From assembly GCA_903909375.1 (NCBI GenBank), contig CAIVVM010000031.1:1-33315 (forward strand): a stretch of 33,315 nt of DNA. The letters run 5' to 3'. Source of the DNA: an uncultured Alphaproteobacteria bacterium (GTDB lineage: Bacteria > Pseudomonadota > Alphaproteobacteria > Caulobacterales > Caulobacteraceae). Under the pieces are notes generated by a model that was not told the origin of the DNA, ran no database searches, and worked only from the letters and a program-made list of their open reading frames with translations. Below, one piece after another: positions 24,465-31,843 of the stretch. Each line of letters starts with the position of its first letter. Position 1 is the first letter of the stretch. The translations under genes and the position numbers were made by a program.

Positions 24465-25415
24465 ATGAAGAACCGCATCACCGATCTGCTCGGCGTGAAA
24501 TACCCCATCGTCCAGGCGCCGATGGGCTGGATCGCCAGGGCGCAGCTGGCCAGCGCCGTGTCCAACGCCGGCGGCTTTGGCGTAATCGAAACCTCCTCCG
24601 GCCGCCTCGACGAGGTGCGCGAGGAAGTGAAGAAGATGCGCACCCTCACCGACAAACCATGGGGCATCAATGTCGCCCAGGCGTTTGTGCGCGACCCGGA
24701 CATCGTCAAGTTCGTGGCCGATCAGGGTGTCAAGTTTGTCACCACCTCGGCGGGCGATCCCAACCGGTATTGCGACGCACTGAAGGGCGCGGGCCTTACG
24801 GTTTTCCACGTGGTGCCATCGATGGTGGCGGCGCAGAAAGCCATTGAGGCGGGCGTCGACGGGCTGGTGGTCGAGGGCGGCGAGGGCGGTGGGTTCAAGA
24901 ACGGCCGTGATGTGGCCACCATGGTGCTGTTGCCGCTGGTTCGTTCCAGGACCGATCTGCCGATCATCGCGGCGGGCGGCATCACCGATGGCCGCAGCAT
25001 GGCCGCTGCCTTCGCCCTGGGCGCCGAGGGTGTGCAGATGGGGACGCGCATGGTCTCGGCAGCCGAGAGCCCGGTTCACCAGAACTGGAAGGACAGCATC
25101 GTTGGCGCCAGGGAGACCGACACTGTGTTCCTCAACCGCCACGGCCCCGGCCCGGCGCTGCGCGCGCTGCGCACGGAGAAGACCACGCGGTTCGAACTGG
25201 AGCCGCCGGCGAACATCATGGGCGAGATGGCAAACGCGCTGCAGCTCTACTTCGGCGGCGACATGGAAGCCGCCATCGCCCTGACCGGACAGGTCGCCGG
25301 ACGCATCGATTCCGTGAAGCCGGTGGCGCAGATTCTCAGCGAGACGATCGCGGAGTTCGAGACGGTGATGGCGGAGCTGGGCGCCAGGTACGGGCGGGTC
25401 GGGTCTCCGGCCTGA
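24465..25415 (+). CDS. Nitronate monooxygenase family protein
   Basis: A 316-aa FMN-dependent enzyme of the nitronate monooxygenase/2-nitropropane dioxygenase family, which detoxifies alkyl nitronates. The TIM-barrel opening is LLGVKYPIVQAPMGWIA. FMN and phosphate-binding segments are visible as VVEGGEGGGFKNG and IIAAGGITDGRSMAAAFALGAEGVQMGTR (long blocks at about 142-154 and 172-200). The ATG at 24465 is chosen with GGGAG 7 nt upstream, although the frame is open from 24432. It is 57 nt after the flavoprotein gene and may be cotranscribed. It is convergent with the epoxide-hydrolase-like gene, 7 nt apart. The true substrate could be another oxidisable small molecule. Confidence 0.9.
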   Translation: MKNRITDLLGVKYPIVQAPMGWIARAQLASAVSNAGGFGVIETSSGRLDEVREEVKKMRTLTDKPWGINVAQAFVRDPDIVKFVADQGVKFVTTSAGDPNRYCDALKGAGLTVFHVVPSMVAAQKAIEAGVDGLVVEGGEGGGFKNGRDVATMVLLPLVRSRTDLPIIAAGGITDGRSMAAAFALGAEGVQMGTRMVSAAESPVHQNWKDSIVGARETDTVFLNRHGPGPALRALRTEKTTRFELEPPANIMGEMANALQLYFGGDMEAAIALTGQVAGRIDSVKPVAQILSETIAEFETVMAELGARYGRVGSPA

Positions 25416-25422
25416 GCCGCGC

Positions 25423-26340
25423 CTATCGCCGGTCGTTCAACCAGCTGCGGATCGTCTTGTTCACCAGCGCCTCGGCGTCGTGCTGCACGAAATGGCCGGC
25501 GTTCGGGATCATCAGGATGGTGGTGTCCTCGGACACGTAGTTCCAGGTACCCGCGTGGCCTGCGGCATTCAGCGCCGTGTCCTTCATGCCGTGAATCACC
25601 AGTACCGGAACCTTGATCATCGGCGGGCTGGCGGCGGTGATGCCGGAGGGCGTAGCGACGGCGTCACCGGTCCCGCGCGGATAGTTGGCGCGGTAGTAGT
25701 TCATCATCGAGGTGAGGTTCGAACGCTGGAACGCCTCGAGATACTCTGCCTTGCGGGGGGTATCCTTGACGCCGGCGACCATACTGGCCAGGCCCGCCGC
25801 CGACAGGTTCTTCTCGAAGCCAGGTTGCTGGAAATTGCGGGCGTATTGGCTGTTCTTCTGCTGCTCGACATTGGTGGCCATCTCGCGGGCGAAGCCTACG
25901 GGGTGGGGCACGCTCATGATCACCAGCTTGTTGGCCAGGTCAGGCCGGTTGAACACTACCTGCCAGGAGATGGCTGCGCCCCAGTCGTGGCCGATGATGA
26001 TGGCGTTCTTCTGACCCTCTGCCGCGATCACGGCGGCCACGTCGCCGATCAGATTGGGCATGGCATAGGCGGCCTCGCCCTCGGGCTTGTCGGAGAGATT
26101 ATAGCCCCGGGTGTCCATCGCGGCGGTGCGATAGCCGGCCTTGCTCAACTCGGCCATCAACGGCTTCCAGGTGCCCCAGTAGTCGGGGAAGCCGTGGATC
26201 ATCACCACCAGCGGACCCTTCCCGTCGACCACATAGTGGATCTTCACGCCATTGTTGGTGGCGTACATATCCTGCGGTTTGGCGTGGGCCGCCGAGCCGA
26301 TGGCCAAGGCCGCCAGAAGACCCATGATCGTGCGCAACAT
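25423..26340 (-). CDS. Exported alpha/beta hydrolase, epoxide hydrolase-like
   Basis: A 305-aa alpha/beta hydrolase with a signal peptide (residues 1-20, ending AAHA), so probably periplasmic. The oxyanion motif HGFP is at 49-52. The nucleophile elbow GHDWGA places Asp119 as nucleophile, as in epoxide hydrolases and haloalkane dehalogenases. Asp254 (HGMKDTALN) and His283 (NAGHFVQHD) complete the triad. The cap region has MNYYRANY, whose tyrosines match the epoxide-opening tyrosine of soluble epoxide hydrolases, favouring that activity over dehalogenation. It is divergent from the PadR gene and shares its operator-containing gap, so PadR may control it. Confidence 0.9.
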   Translation of the reverse strand: MLRTIMGLLAALAIGSAAHAKPQDMYATNNGVKIHYVVDGKGPLVVMIHGFPDYWGTWKPLMAELSKAGYRTAAMDTRGYNLSDKPEGEAAYAMPNLIGDVAAVIAAEGQKNAIIIGHDWGAAISWQVVFNRPDLANKLVIMSVPHPVGFAREMATNVEQQKNSQYARNFQQPGFEKNLSAAGLASMVAGVKDTPRKAEYLEAFQRSNLTSMMNYYRANYPRGTGDAVATPSGITAASPPMIKVPVLVIHGMKDTALNAAGHAGTWNYVSEDTTILMIPNAGHFVQHDAEALVNKTIRSWLNDRR

Positions 26341-26412
26341 TGCCGCTTCCCCTTTGATTTACGCCGTACCTAGCACGCCGCCCAAGCCCGGCGAAGGCGT
26401 GGAAGTTTCACA

Positions 26413-26451
26413 ATACACTGTGCGCTAGACACTATGTGACACACAGTGTAT
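26413..26451. promoter_or_regulatory. Palindromic PadR operator in the divergent gap
   Basis: A 21-bp palindrome at 26429-26449 (ACACTATGTG, central A, CACACAGTGT) has one mismatched pair. A third half-site ATACACTGTG at 26413-26422 is a perfect inverted match to CACAGTGTAT at 26442-26451. Spacing and symmetry suit PadR dimers. The site lies 16-50 nt before the padR-like ATG and covers its probable promoter region. Confidence 0.75.
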
Positions 26452-26464
26452 ATCGCATAGGAAG

Positions 26465-26800
26465 ATGGCGAACGACACCGAAATCTTCGAAGGCCTGCGG
26501 CAGGAATTGCGCCGTGGATCCCTGATCCTGGCTGTGCTCGGACAACTGCGCGCCGAGCACTATGGCTACACCCTTCGAAAAGCCCTCGCCGATACGGGTG
26601 TCGAGATCGACGAAGGCGCCCTCTATCCGATGCTTCGTCGCCTGGAGACCCAGGGGCTGCTGACCAGCGAATGGCGGGAAGAGGAGAAGCGAAACAAACG
26701 CTTCTATCGGCTGTCGCCCCTTGGAACCGAAACACTTGCCCGCCTGATCGTCGAGTGGCGGGCGCTCAACCAATCCCTCGACGGGATTCTGGGGACCTGA
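26465..26800 (+). CDS. PadR family transcriptional regulator
   Basis: A 111-aa winged-helix repressor of the short PadR type: helix-turn-helix through GSLILAVLGQLRAEHYGYTLRKAL, recognition region GALYPMLRRLETQGLL, and wing EWREEEKRNKRFYRLSPLG, with a short dimerisation helix at the end. The ATG abuts an AGGAAG, leaving unusually short ribosome-binding-site spacing, so translation may be weak or the transcript short-leadered. The next gene, encoding a HAAS-domain membrane protein, begins 1 nt after its stop, the standard PadR-HAAS pairing. The palindromic operator just upstream suggests autoregulation and possibly control of the divergent exported hydrolase. Confidence 0.93.
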   Translation: MANDTEIFEGLRQELRRGSLILAVLGQLRAEHYGYTLRKALADTGVEIDEGALYPMLRRLETQGLLTSEWREEEKRNKRFYRLSPLGTETLARLIVEWRALNQSLDGILGT

Positions 26801-26801
26801 A

Positions 26802-27776
26802 ATGGACCTTATCGAACGCTACCTGGGCGCCATCGCCCGCCAACTGCCCGACGCCCAGAAAGCCGACGTCTGCGCCGAGTTGCGCGACGTTCTCCTGTCG
26901 CAGGTGGAAGACGAGGAAGGCCGACTGGGACGGCCGCAAACGCAGGAGGAGCTGGAGGCGATGCTGATCCGGTTCGGTCATCCGCTGACTGTGGCCGGGC
27001 GATATCGCAAGACCCAGCACCTGATCGGCCCCGAGGTGTTTCCGTTCTGGTGGGCCGCCTTGAAGATGTCACTGGCGGTTGTCTTGGGCATCTATGTGGT
27101 GCTGGCGGTGCTCACGGCCGTAGGCGGGGAAGACACCGAACTGATCGGAGATCGGACCACGCCGGCGCTCACGGCGACCCTGCTGCTCACGCTGGGTGCG
27201 GTGACGCTGGTGTTCGCCCTGATGGAAAGGTTCGGAAAGACGACTATCCTGAACCGATGGAAGCCCGGCCAGCTGCCTCCCGCCAGCGGACGAAGCGTCT
27301 CGCCGTTCGAGGCCGGTCTCGAGATCGGCGTGGGCGTCGTGTTCATCCTCTGGTGGATTGGCTTCATCCAGTTCCGTAACTTGTTGCCTGACCATGCCCT
27401 GCGGCTGGATATGGCGCAGGTCTGGACTCACTGGTTCTGGCCGATCCTGATTTTCTCGGCCTACGAGCTCGCGGCGAACCTTCTGGCGCTGCTGCGCCCG
27501 GGGCAGGCCCGGCTGGTGGAATCCCTGCTCGCGATCCGTAGCCTGGTCGCCGCGGCCATGCTGTGCGGGATCTATCAGGCCGGACACTGGGTCGTCGTCA
27601 GTTCCCTGACCTTGCCGGCGGCGGAGCTGGCGAAGACCCAGGCCAACTTTGACAGGGGCATGGCGATTGGGATCGCCGGCGCGGTCCTGGTCTACGTGAC
27701 CCTCGCTGGTGTGAGCCTCTGGAGACTACGTCAGGCGGACCGCGCTTTCGCGTCGCCTGCGGCGCGGCGGGCCTAG
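26802..27776 (+). CDS. HAAS signalling-domain membrane protein
   Basis: A 324-aa inner-membrane protein. The N-terminal 75 or so residues form a HAAS-type helical domain (LIERYLGAIARQLPDAQKADVCAELRDVLLSQV by span 3-35, then RFGHPLTVAGRYR), found in partners of PadR regulators. About six membrane segments follow, near 81-106, 119-140, 170-190, 213-235, 240-265 and 290-312. The start lies 1 nt after the padR-like stop, so the two are cotranslated. Such pairs often act as sensor and regulator of envelope stress, but what this one senses is unknown. The GC-rich end overlaps a convergent tiny ORF by 4 nt. Confidence 0.85.
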   Translation: MDLIERYLGAIARQLPDAQKADVCAELRDVLLSQVEDEEGRLGRPQTQEELEAMLIRFGHPLTVAGRYRKTQHLIGPEVFPFWWAALKMSLAVVLGIYVVLAVLTAVGGEDTELIGDRTTPALTATLLLTLGAVTLVFALMERFGKTTILNRWKPGQLPPASGRSVSPFEAGLEIGVGVVFILWWIGFIQFRNLLPDHALRLDMAQVWTHWFWPILIFSAYELAANLLALLRPGQARLVESLLAIRSLVAAAMLCGIYQAGHWVVVSSLTLPAAELAKTQANFDRGMAIGIAGAVLVYVTLAGVSLWRLRQADRAFASPAARRA

Positions 27777-27850
27777 AGGGTGTGGGCGGCGTTTGCCGCG
27801 ACCAGCAGGACGCCCACCAACGTCGCCATGGATAGAATTAGATGGCGCAT
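27773..27850 (-). CDS. Possible 25-aa hydrophobic peptide
   Basis: A 25-codon reading frame (MRHLILSMATLVGVLLVAAN then AAHTL) with one basic and then hydrophobic stretch, like a tiny membrane peptide or a signal sequence. GGGAG lies about 10 nt upstream of its ATG. It overlaps the end of the HAAS gene by 4 nt in convergent orientation. There is no terminator or family support, so this is a tentative call. Confidence 0.3.
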   Translation of the reverse strand: MRHLILSMATLVGVLLVAANAAHTL

Positions 27851-28003
27851 TTTGCGCACGCTCCCGTTGCTCCCTGCGGCAGGTACGGAGCAAGACCTGC
27901 GCCAGATGCGTCTGCCACCTGCTCGCGTGGCCACGGTGAAGCTTTGTGCGAGTGCGAACAGAGTAAATCGATATGGTTTCCAAGGGTTTCTTGCCTAACA
28001 AAA

Positions 28004-28028
28004 GACTAGATTTTCCACAGGCCTAGTC
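28004..28028. promoter_or_regulatory. Inverted repeat GACTAG/CTAGTC enclosing a DnaA-box-like 9-mer
   Basis: GACTAG (28004-28009) and CTAGTC (28023-28028) flank TTTTCCACA (28011-28019), an 8 of 9 match to the DnaA box TTATCCACA. The 27851-28300 interval around it holds no convincing gene and is AT-richer than its neighbours; it probably carries the promoter and leader of the downstream hydrolase gene. Confidence 0.3.
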
Positions 28029-28300
28029 GCCATCAATTGCGCTGATAAGTCAGCGTCTTGTGACTGATCATCCGATCTATCGTGCATCAGGCGGCATCGT
28101 CGCGTTAATGCTGCGTCGCAAAAACCTGTTGCCATTCTTGCCTTGGGCATTCATAAACCCTCCACCATTTGCCGTCGCCTCCCCCCACCAACGGAACTCG
28201 GGGCAGGCCTGCCGGCGGTCGCTACCAGCATGAGCAGGGGCGAGCGCGGCGACAAAAGTTGGGGGGCAAGTTCGCCCTCGCCGCTGAGGACCGTCCCGTT

Positions 28301-29242
28301 TTGAATTATGGAACGCAAGCGCACGCCGACAGGCGTGGGCTTCTGAGCGCCGCACTGTGGGGATCGGGCATGGGCCTGTTCCTCGGCGCCACATATCTGA
28401 TGGCCGGCATGAGCGGTCACATCGCCGAGCGTGCTGAAGCCATTCGCATGGCCGAGGTTGCGGCCACGGGCTACACCGGCTCACACCTGGAGGCCCAGGG
28501 GCGGGGCCTTCGCGTGGGTCTCGCGCAGTACGGCTTCCGCGCCGGCATGGATGCGCAGATTGTGGCGATCCGCTTTGGCAATGATCGCGGCGCTGCCAAG
28601 GCGATGCGCCGGGCTGATCTCGAATGCATGACGGAAGCCGTCTACTACGAAGCCCGCGGAGAAAGCGCCCGCGGCCAGGCCGCTGTCGCCCAGGTGGTGA
28701 TGAACCGGGTCAGCCATCCGGCCTTTCCAAAGACCGTCTGCGGGGTTGTGTTCCAGGGCGCCGGCCGGTCAGGCTGCCAGTTCAGCTTTACCTGCGACGG
28801 CTCGATGAAGCGCCTGCGTGACGCCGAGGCCTGGGACCGGTCCCGCAGCGTGGCGCGGCGCACCCTGGCCGGTGCATCCGGCGCGGACATCGGGCGCGCA
28901 ACCCACTTCCACACCACGGCGGTCTCGCCGTTCTGGGCGCCGTCCATGTTGCGGGTGGCCCAGGTCGGAACCCATATCTTCTACAAGCTGTCCCCCTACC
29001 GTGTTCAGGTCGCGGCGCGTGACGTAACCAGGGCTGAGGGGGTCGTGCTGATCTCCGGCGCTGCCGGGCTCGCCACGGACGTGAACGTGGCGCCTGATCT
29101 GGTCGAAAACGCTATCGAAGCTTCCCTTCGGCCGACGTCGGACATGCTGACCAAGCCTGCCCCGGTCTCAGCCCCTGCGCCGAAGCCGACGGAGGCCGCA
29201 GCACTCGCAGCGCCGCAGTCGGCGACAGTCTCGACCTCCTGA
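28301..29242 (+). CDS. Membrane-anchored cell wall hydrolase, SleB type
   Basis: A peptidoglycan hydrolase-like protein. A membrane anchor lies at about residues 14-36 (LLSAALWGSGMGLFLGATYLMAG). The SleB hydrolase domain follows at about 107-215, with the conserved LECMTEAVYYEARGES block (acidic residues at about 112 and 117), AVAQVVMNRVSHPAFPKTVCGVV, and CQFSFTCDG; the two Cys pairs may form disulfides. The C-terminal 60 residues are Ala/Pro-rich and low complexity. The start is uncertain: the frame is open from 28169 without an ATG before the anchor. I choose the TTG at 28301, with GAGGA 11 nt upstream. The role is probably remodelling of peptidoglycan during growth, since spore functions do not apply here. 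Confidence 0.85.
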   Translation: MNYGTQAHADRRGLLSAALWGSGMGLFLGATYLMAGMSGHIAERAEAIRMAEVAATGYTGSHLEAQGRGLRVGLAQYGFRAGMDAQIVAIRFGNDRGAAKAMRRADLECMTEAVYYEARGESARGQAAVAQVVMNRVSHPAFPKTVCGVVFQGAGRSGCQFSFTCDGSMKRLRDAEAWDRSRSVARRTLAGASGADIGRATHFHTTAVSPFWAPSMLRVAQVGTHIFYKLSPYRVQVAARDVTRAEGVVLISGAAGLATDVNVAPDLVENAIEASLRPTSDMLTKPAPVSAPAPKPTEAAALAAPQSATVSTS

Positions 29243-29285
29243 GGCTTGGTTCGCCTGGGCGGCTGAAGGCGCAGGCCGGAAGGAT

Positions 29286-30221
29286 CTAACCCCGCGCCGA
29301 GCGGCGCAGCGCCTGAGGGGGCAGGCCGAAGGCGCGCAGGAAGGCGCGGCGCATGCGCTCTGGGTCGCCGAACCCGACAGCCTCGGCAATGCGGTCGATC
29401 GGCTCAAAACCGGTTTCGACCGCCGCGCGCGCTGCTTCCAGCCGCAGCCTTTCCACCGCCTTGGCCGGGGTCGTGCTGGTCTCGACCACAAAGGCGCGGG
29501 CAAAGTTGCGTGGGCTCATCGCCGCCTGGTCGGCCAGCTGCTCCACAGTAAGCGGCAATGCCAGATTGGCGCGGGCCCAGTCCATCAGCGGGCCGAAGCG
29601 TCCCGTCCGCCCGCCCAGATCGATCAGCGCCGAGAACTGCGACTGGCCGCCGGGCCGACGCTGATGGACTACCAGCGCCTGAGCGACCATGCGGGCCACC
29701 TCAGCGCCCAGGTCGTCCTCCACCAGCGCCAGGGCCAGATCGATGCCGGCGGTGATGCCTGCCGAGGTCCAGACGTCCCCATCCCGGATGAAAATGCGAT
29801 CGGCGTCGAGTTTTACCCTGGGATAGCGGCGGGCGAAGTCGTCGGTCCGGCTCCAGTGCGTGGTGGCGCGACGTCCGTCCAGAAGGCCGGCCTCGGCCAG
29901 CAGATAGGCGCCGGAACAGACGCTGGTGGGGCGCTGCACCTCGACGGCGCGCAGCCATCGGACGATGCCCTGCAGACCCTCGACATCTCGCGTGCCGTCT
30001 CCACCCGAGACCATCACCGTATGGAGGGGGCCCTGGCTGAGCGGTCGGGCGGCGAGGCAGACGCCTGAGGAGCTCGGGATCTGGCCACTTTCGACCGCTT
30101 CGACCGTCAGATCATAGCTTCCGGGCCGCAAGCGTTCCGCGATCTCGAAGACGGCGATGGGCCCCGCGACGTCCAGCAACTGGAAGTCCGGGAAGATCAC
30201 CAGGGCGAGGCGGCGGCTCAT
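29286..30221 (-). CDS. GlxA family transcriptional regulator (DJ-1-like plus AraC-type HTH)
   Basis: A 311-aa regulator. The N-terminal DJ-1/PfpI-like domain (about 1-185) has the nucleophile elbow TSVCSGAYLLAEAGLLDGRR with Cys102, and the C-terminal AraC-type double helix-turn-helix (about 210-305) contains EQLADQAAMSPRNFARAF and IAEAVGFGDPERMRRAF. GlxA-type proteins activate nearby catabolic genes in response to small ligands. It is divergent from a single-domain DJ-1 protein with nearly the same elbow sequence, 82 nt away, the usual arrangement for an isonitrile hydratase gene and its regulator. The ligand is unknown. Confidence 0.92.
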   Translation of the reverse strand: MSRRLALVIFPDFQLLDVAGPIAVFEIAERLRPGSYDLTVEAVESGQIPSSSGVCLAARPLSQGPLHTVMVSGGDGTRDVEGLQGIVRWLRAVEVQRPTSVCSGAYLLAEAGLLDGRRATTHWSRTDDFARRYPRVKLDADRIFIRDGDVWTSAGITAGIDLALALVEDDLGAEVARMVAQALVVHQRRPGGQSQFSALIDLGGRTGRFGPLMDWARANLALPLTVEQLADQAAMSPRNFARAFVVETSTTPAKAVERLRLEAARAAVETGFEPIDRIAEAVGFGDPERMRRAFLRAFGLPPQALRRSARG

Positions 30222-30303
30222 GGCAGGAAATGTGGGAATAACGTCATTTCAGCCAAACCATGCGCCGTCTAGATCCAGTCCGTCAACTCTCAGGAGACCC
30301 CGG

Positions 30304-30981
30304 ATGTCCAGATTCCAGATCGTCTTTGCGCTGTATCCCGGCGTGACCCACCTCGATTTCACAGGACCTCACCAGGTGCTGGTCCGCACCCCGAACGCCG
30401 ACGTGGTCGTCGCCTCGATGGGGGGGCAGGACATTGACGCCGAAGGCCTGCGGTTCTCGAACCTGGCTGATCTCGCCACGCTCGAGCGCTGTGACCTCCT
30501 GTGCGTGCCGGGAGGGTTCGGCGCCACTGACGCCATGCTTGATCCGGCCTTCATGGCCGAGATCCGCCGCCTCGGCGCGGGAGCGACCTATCTGACATCG
30601 GTGTGCACCGGGTCGCTGATCCTGGGCGCTGCGGGGTTCCTGACGGGCAAGCGGGCCACATCGCACTGGGCCTGGCGCGACCAACTCTCCGAGTTCGGGG
30701 CTATCGTTTCCGACGAACGGGTCGTTCGCGACGGCAATGTCTTCACCGGCGGCGGCGTGACCGCCGGGATCGACTTCGCCCTGACCATGCTGGCCGAACT
30801 GGCGGGGCAGGACTATGCCGAGGCGGTGCAGCTTGGCCTGGAGTATGCGCCGGCGCCGCCGTTCAACTCCGGACGCCCGGAGCTGGCCCGTCCGGAGGTT
30901 CTGGCGCAAATCAAGGCGCGCATGGCGGACATGGCTGACGCGCGGACGGCAGCGGTCAAAGCGGCGGCTGCGACGAGCTAG
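30304..30981 (+). CDS. DJ-1/PfpI family protein, isonitrile hydratase-like
   Basis: A 225-aa single-domain DJ-1/PfpI protein, likely an isonitrile (isocyanide) hydratase of the InhA type, converting isonitriles to N-substituted formamides. The nucleophile is Cys101 in TSVCTGSLIL, followed by Thr102, and an Asp sits at 18 in THLDFTGPHQVL. These match the Cys-Thr-Asp set known for Pseudomonas isocyanide hydratase. RATSHWAW downstream also fits. The ATG at 30304 has AGGAG 8 nt upstream; the frame is open further upstream but overlaps the regulator gene. It is divergent from the GlxA-type gene that probably activates it. Other DJ-1 activities (glyoxalase, chaperone) cannot be excluded. Confidence 0.87.
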   Translation: MSRFQIVFALYPGVTHLDFTGPHQVLVRTPNADVVVASMGGQDIDAEGLRFSNLADLATLERCDLLCVPGGFGATDAMLDPAFMAEIRRLGAGATYLTSVCTGSLILGAAGFLTGKRATSHWAWRDQLSEFGAIVSDERVVRDGNVFTGGGVTAGIDFALTMLAELAGQDYAEAVQLGLEYAPAPPFNSGRPELARPEVLAQIKARMADMADARTAAVKAAAATS

Positions 30982-30991
30982 GCGCTGTCGC

Positions 30992-31843
30992 CTAGTCGCC
31001 CACCGCATCCAGCCCGATGTCGAGCACCCTGGCCGAGTGGGTCAGGGCGCCGACGCTGATCACGTCCACGCCGGTTTCAGCGATCGCGCGGACGGTATCG
31101 AGGGTGACCCCGCCGGACGCCTCCAGCACCACCCGGCCCGCCGTGATCTTCACCGCCTCGGCCATGTCCTCGAGCGTGAAGTTGTCGAGCATGATGACGT
31201 CAGGATCGTGGCCCAATGCTTCCTGGAGCTGGAGCAGGCTGTCCACCTCGACCTCGACCTTGACCAGGTGACCGGCGAAGGCCTTGGCGCGGCGCACGGC
31301 CTCACCCACCGAACCGCAGGCGACCACGTGGTTGTCCTTGATGAGGATGGCGTCATCCAGGCCGAAGCGATGGTTGGTCCCGCCGCCGCAGCGCACGGCG
31401 TACTTTTCCAGCGCCCGCAGGCCCGGCGTGGTCTTGCGGGTATCGGTGATCCGGGCCCGGGTGCCCTTTACGGCGTGTACGAAGTCCTGGGTCAGGGTTG
31501 CGATGCCGCAGAGGCGGCCCAGCAGGTTCAGGCCGGTGCGCTCGGCCGACAGGATCGCCCGGGCGGCGCCGTTGACATGGGCCAGGGCGGTTCCCGCGCT
31601 GATGGTCTGGCCTTCGGCTGCCATCGGGGTGAATATGGCCGTCGGGTCCAGCTCGGCGATGGCCAGTCGCACGCACGACAGGCCCGCCACCACGCCGCCG
31701 CGCCGGGCATTGAACACCGCCGTCAATCGCGCATCCGCCGGGATGCAGGCCTGGGCCGTGATGTCGCCGGCGCGCCCCAGATCCTCGGCCAACGCAGCGC
31801 GGACGATGGGGGCGATCAGCAGGTCAGGCAGGGGCTCGATCAT
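30992..31843 (-). CDS. nadC: Nicotinate-nucleotide pyrophosphorylase (carboxylating), quinolinate phosphoribosyltransferase
   Basis: Converts quinolinate and PRPP to nicotinate mononucleotide in de novo NAD synthesis. The 283-aa protein has normal length and motifs: AILSAERTGLNLLGRLCGIAT, then the substrate-binding DTRKTTPGLRALEKYAV and CGGGTNHRFGLDDAILIKDNH (about 133-170), then VEVEVDSLLQ and VLEASGGVTLDTV with the phosphate-binding glycines. The ATG overlaps the nadB stop as ATGA, so translation is coupled. It is convergent with the DJ-1 gene, 10 nt apart. The start at 31843 gives the usual short N-terminus before LIAPIVRAALAEDLGRAGD. Confidence 0.97.
   Translation of the reverse strand: MIEPLPDLLIAPIVRAALAEDLGRAGDITAQACIPADARLTAVFNARRGGVVAGLSCVRLAIAELDPTAIFTPMAAEGQTISAGTALAHVNGAARAILSAERTGLNLLGRLCGIATLTQDFVHAVKGTRARITDTRKTTPGLRALEKYAVRCGGGTNHRFGLDDAILIKDNHVVACGSVGEAVRRAKAFAGHLVKVEVEVDSLLQLQEALGHDPDVIMLDNFTLEDMAEAVKITAGRVVLEASGGVTLDTVRAIAETGVDVISVGALTHSARVLDIGLDAVGD

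Noticed and set aside
23058..25142. A 694-codon antisense frame across the flavoprotein and nitronate monooxygenase genes
   Set aside because: Same GC-driven artefact; both sense genes carry complete family motifs.
28011..28019. DnaA-box-like site as evidence for a replication origin
   Set aside because: A single imperfect box without clustered copies or an AT-rich unwinding region, and no origin-linked genes nearby.
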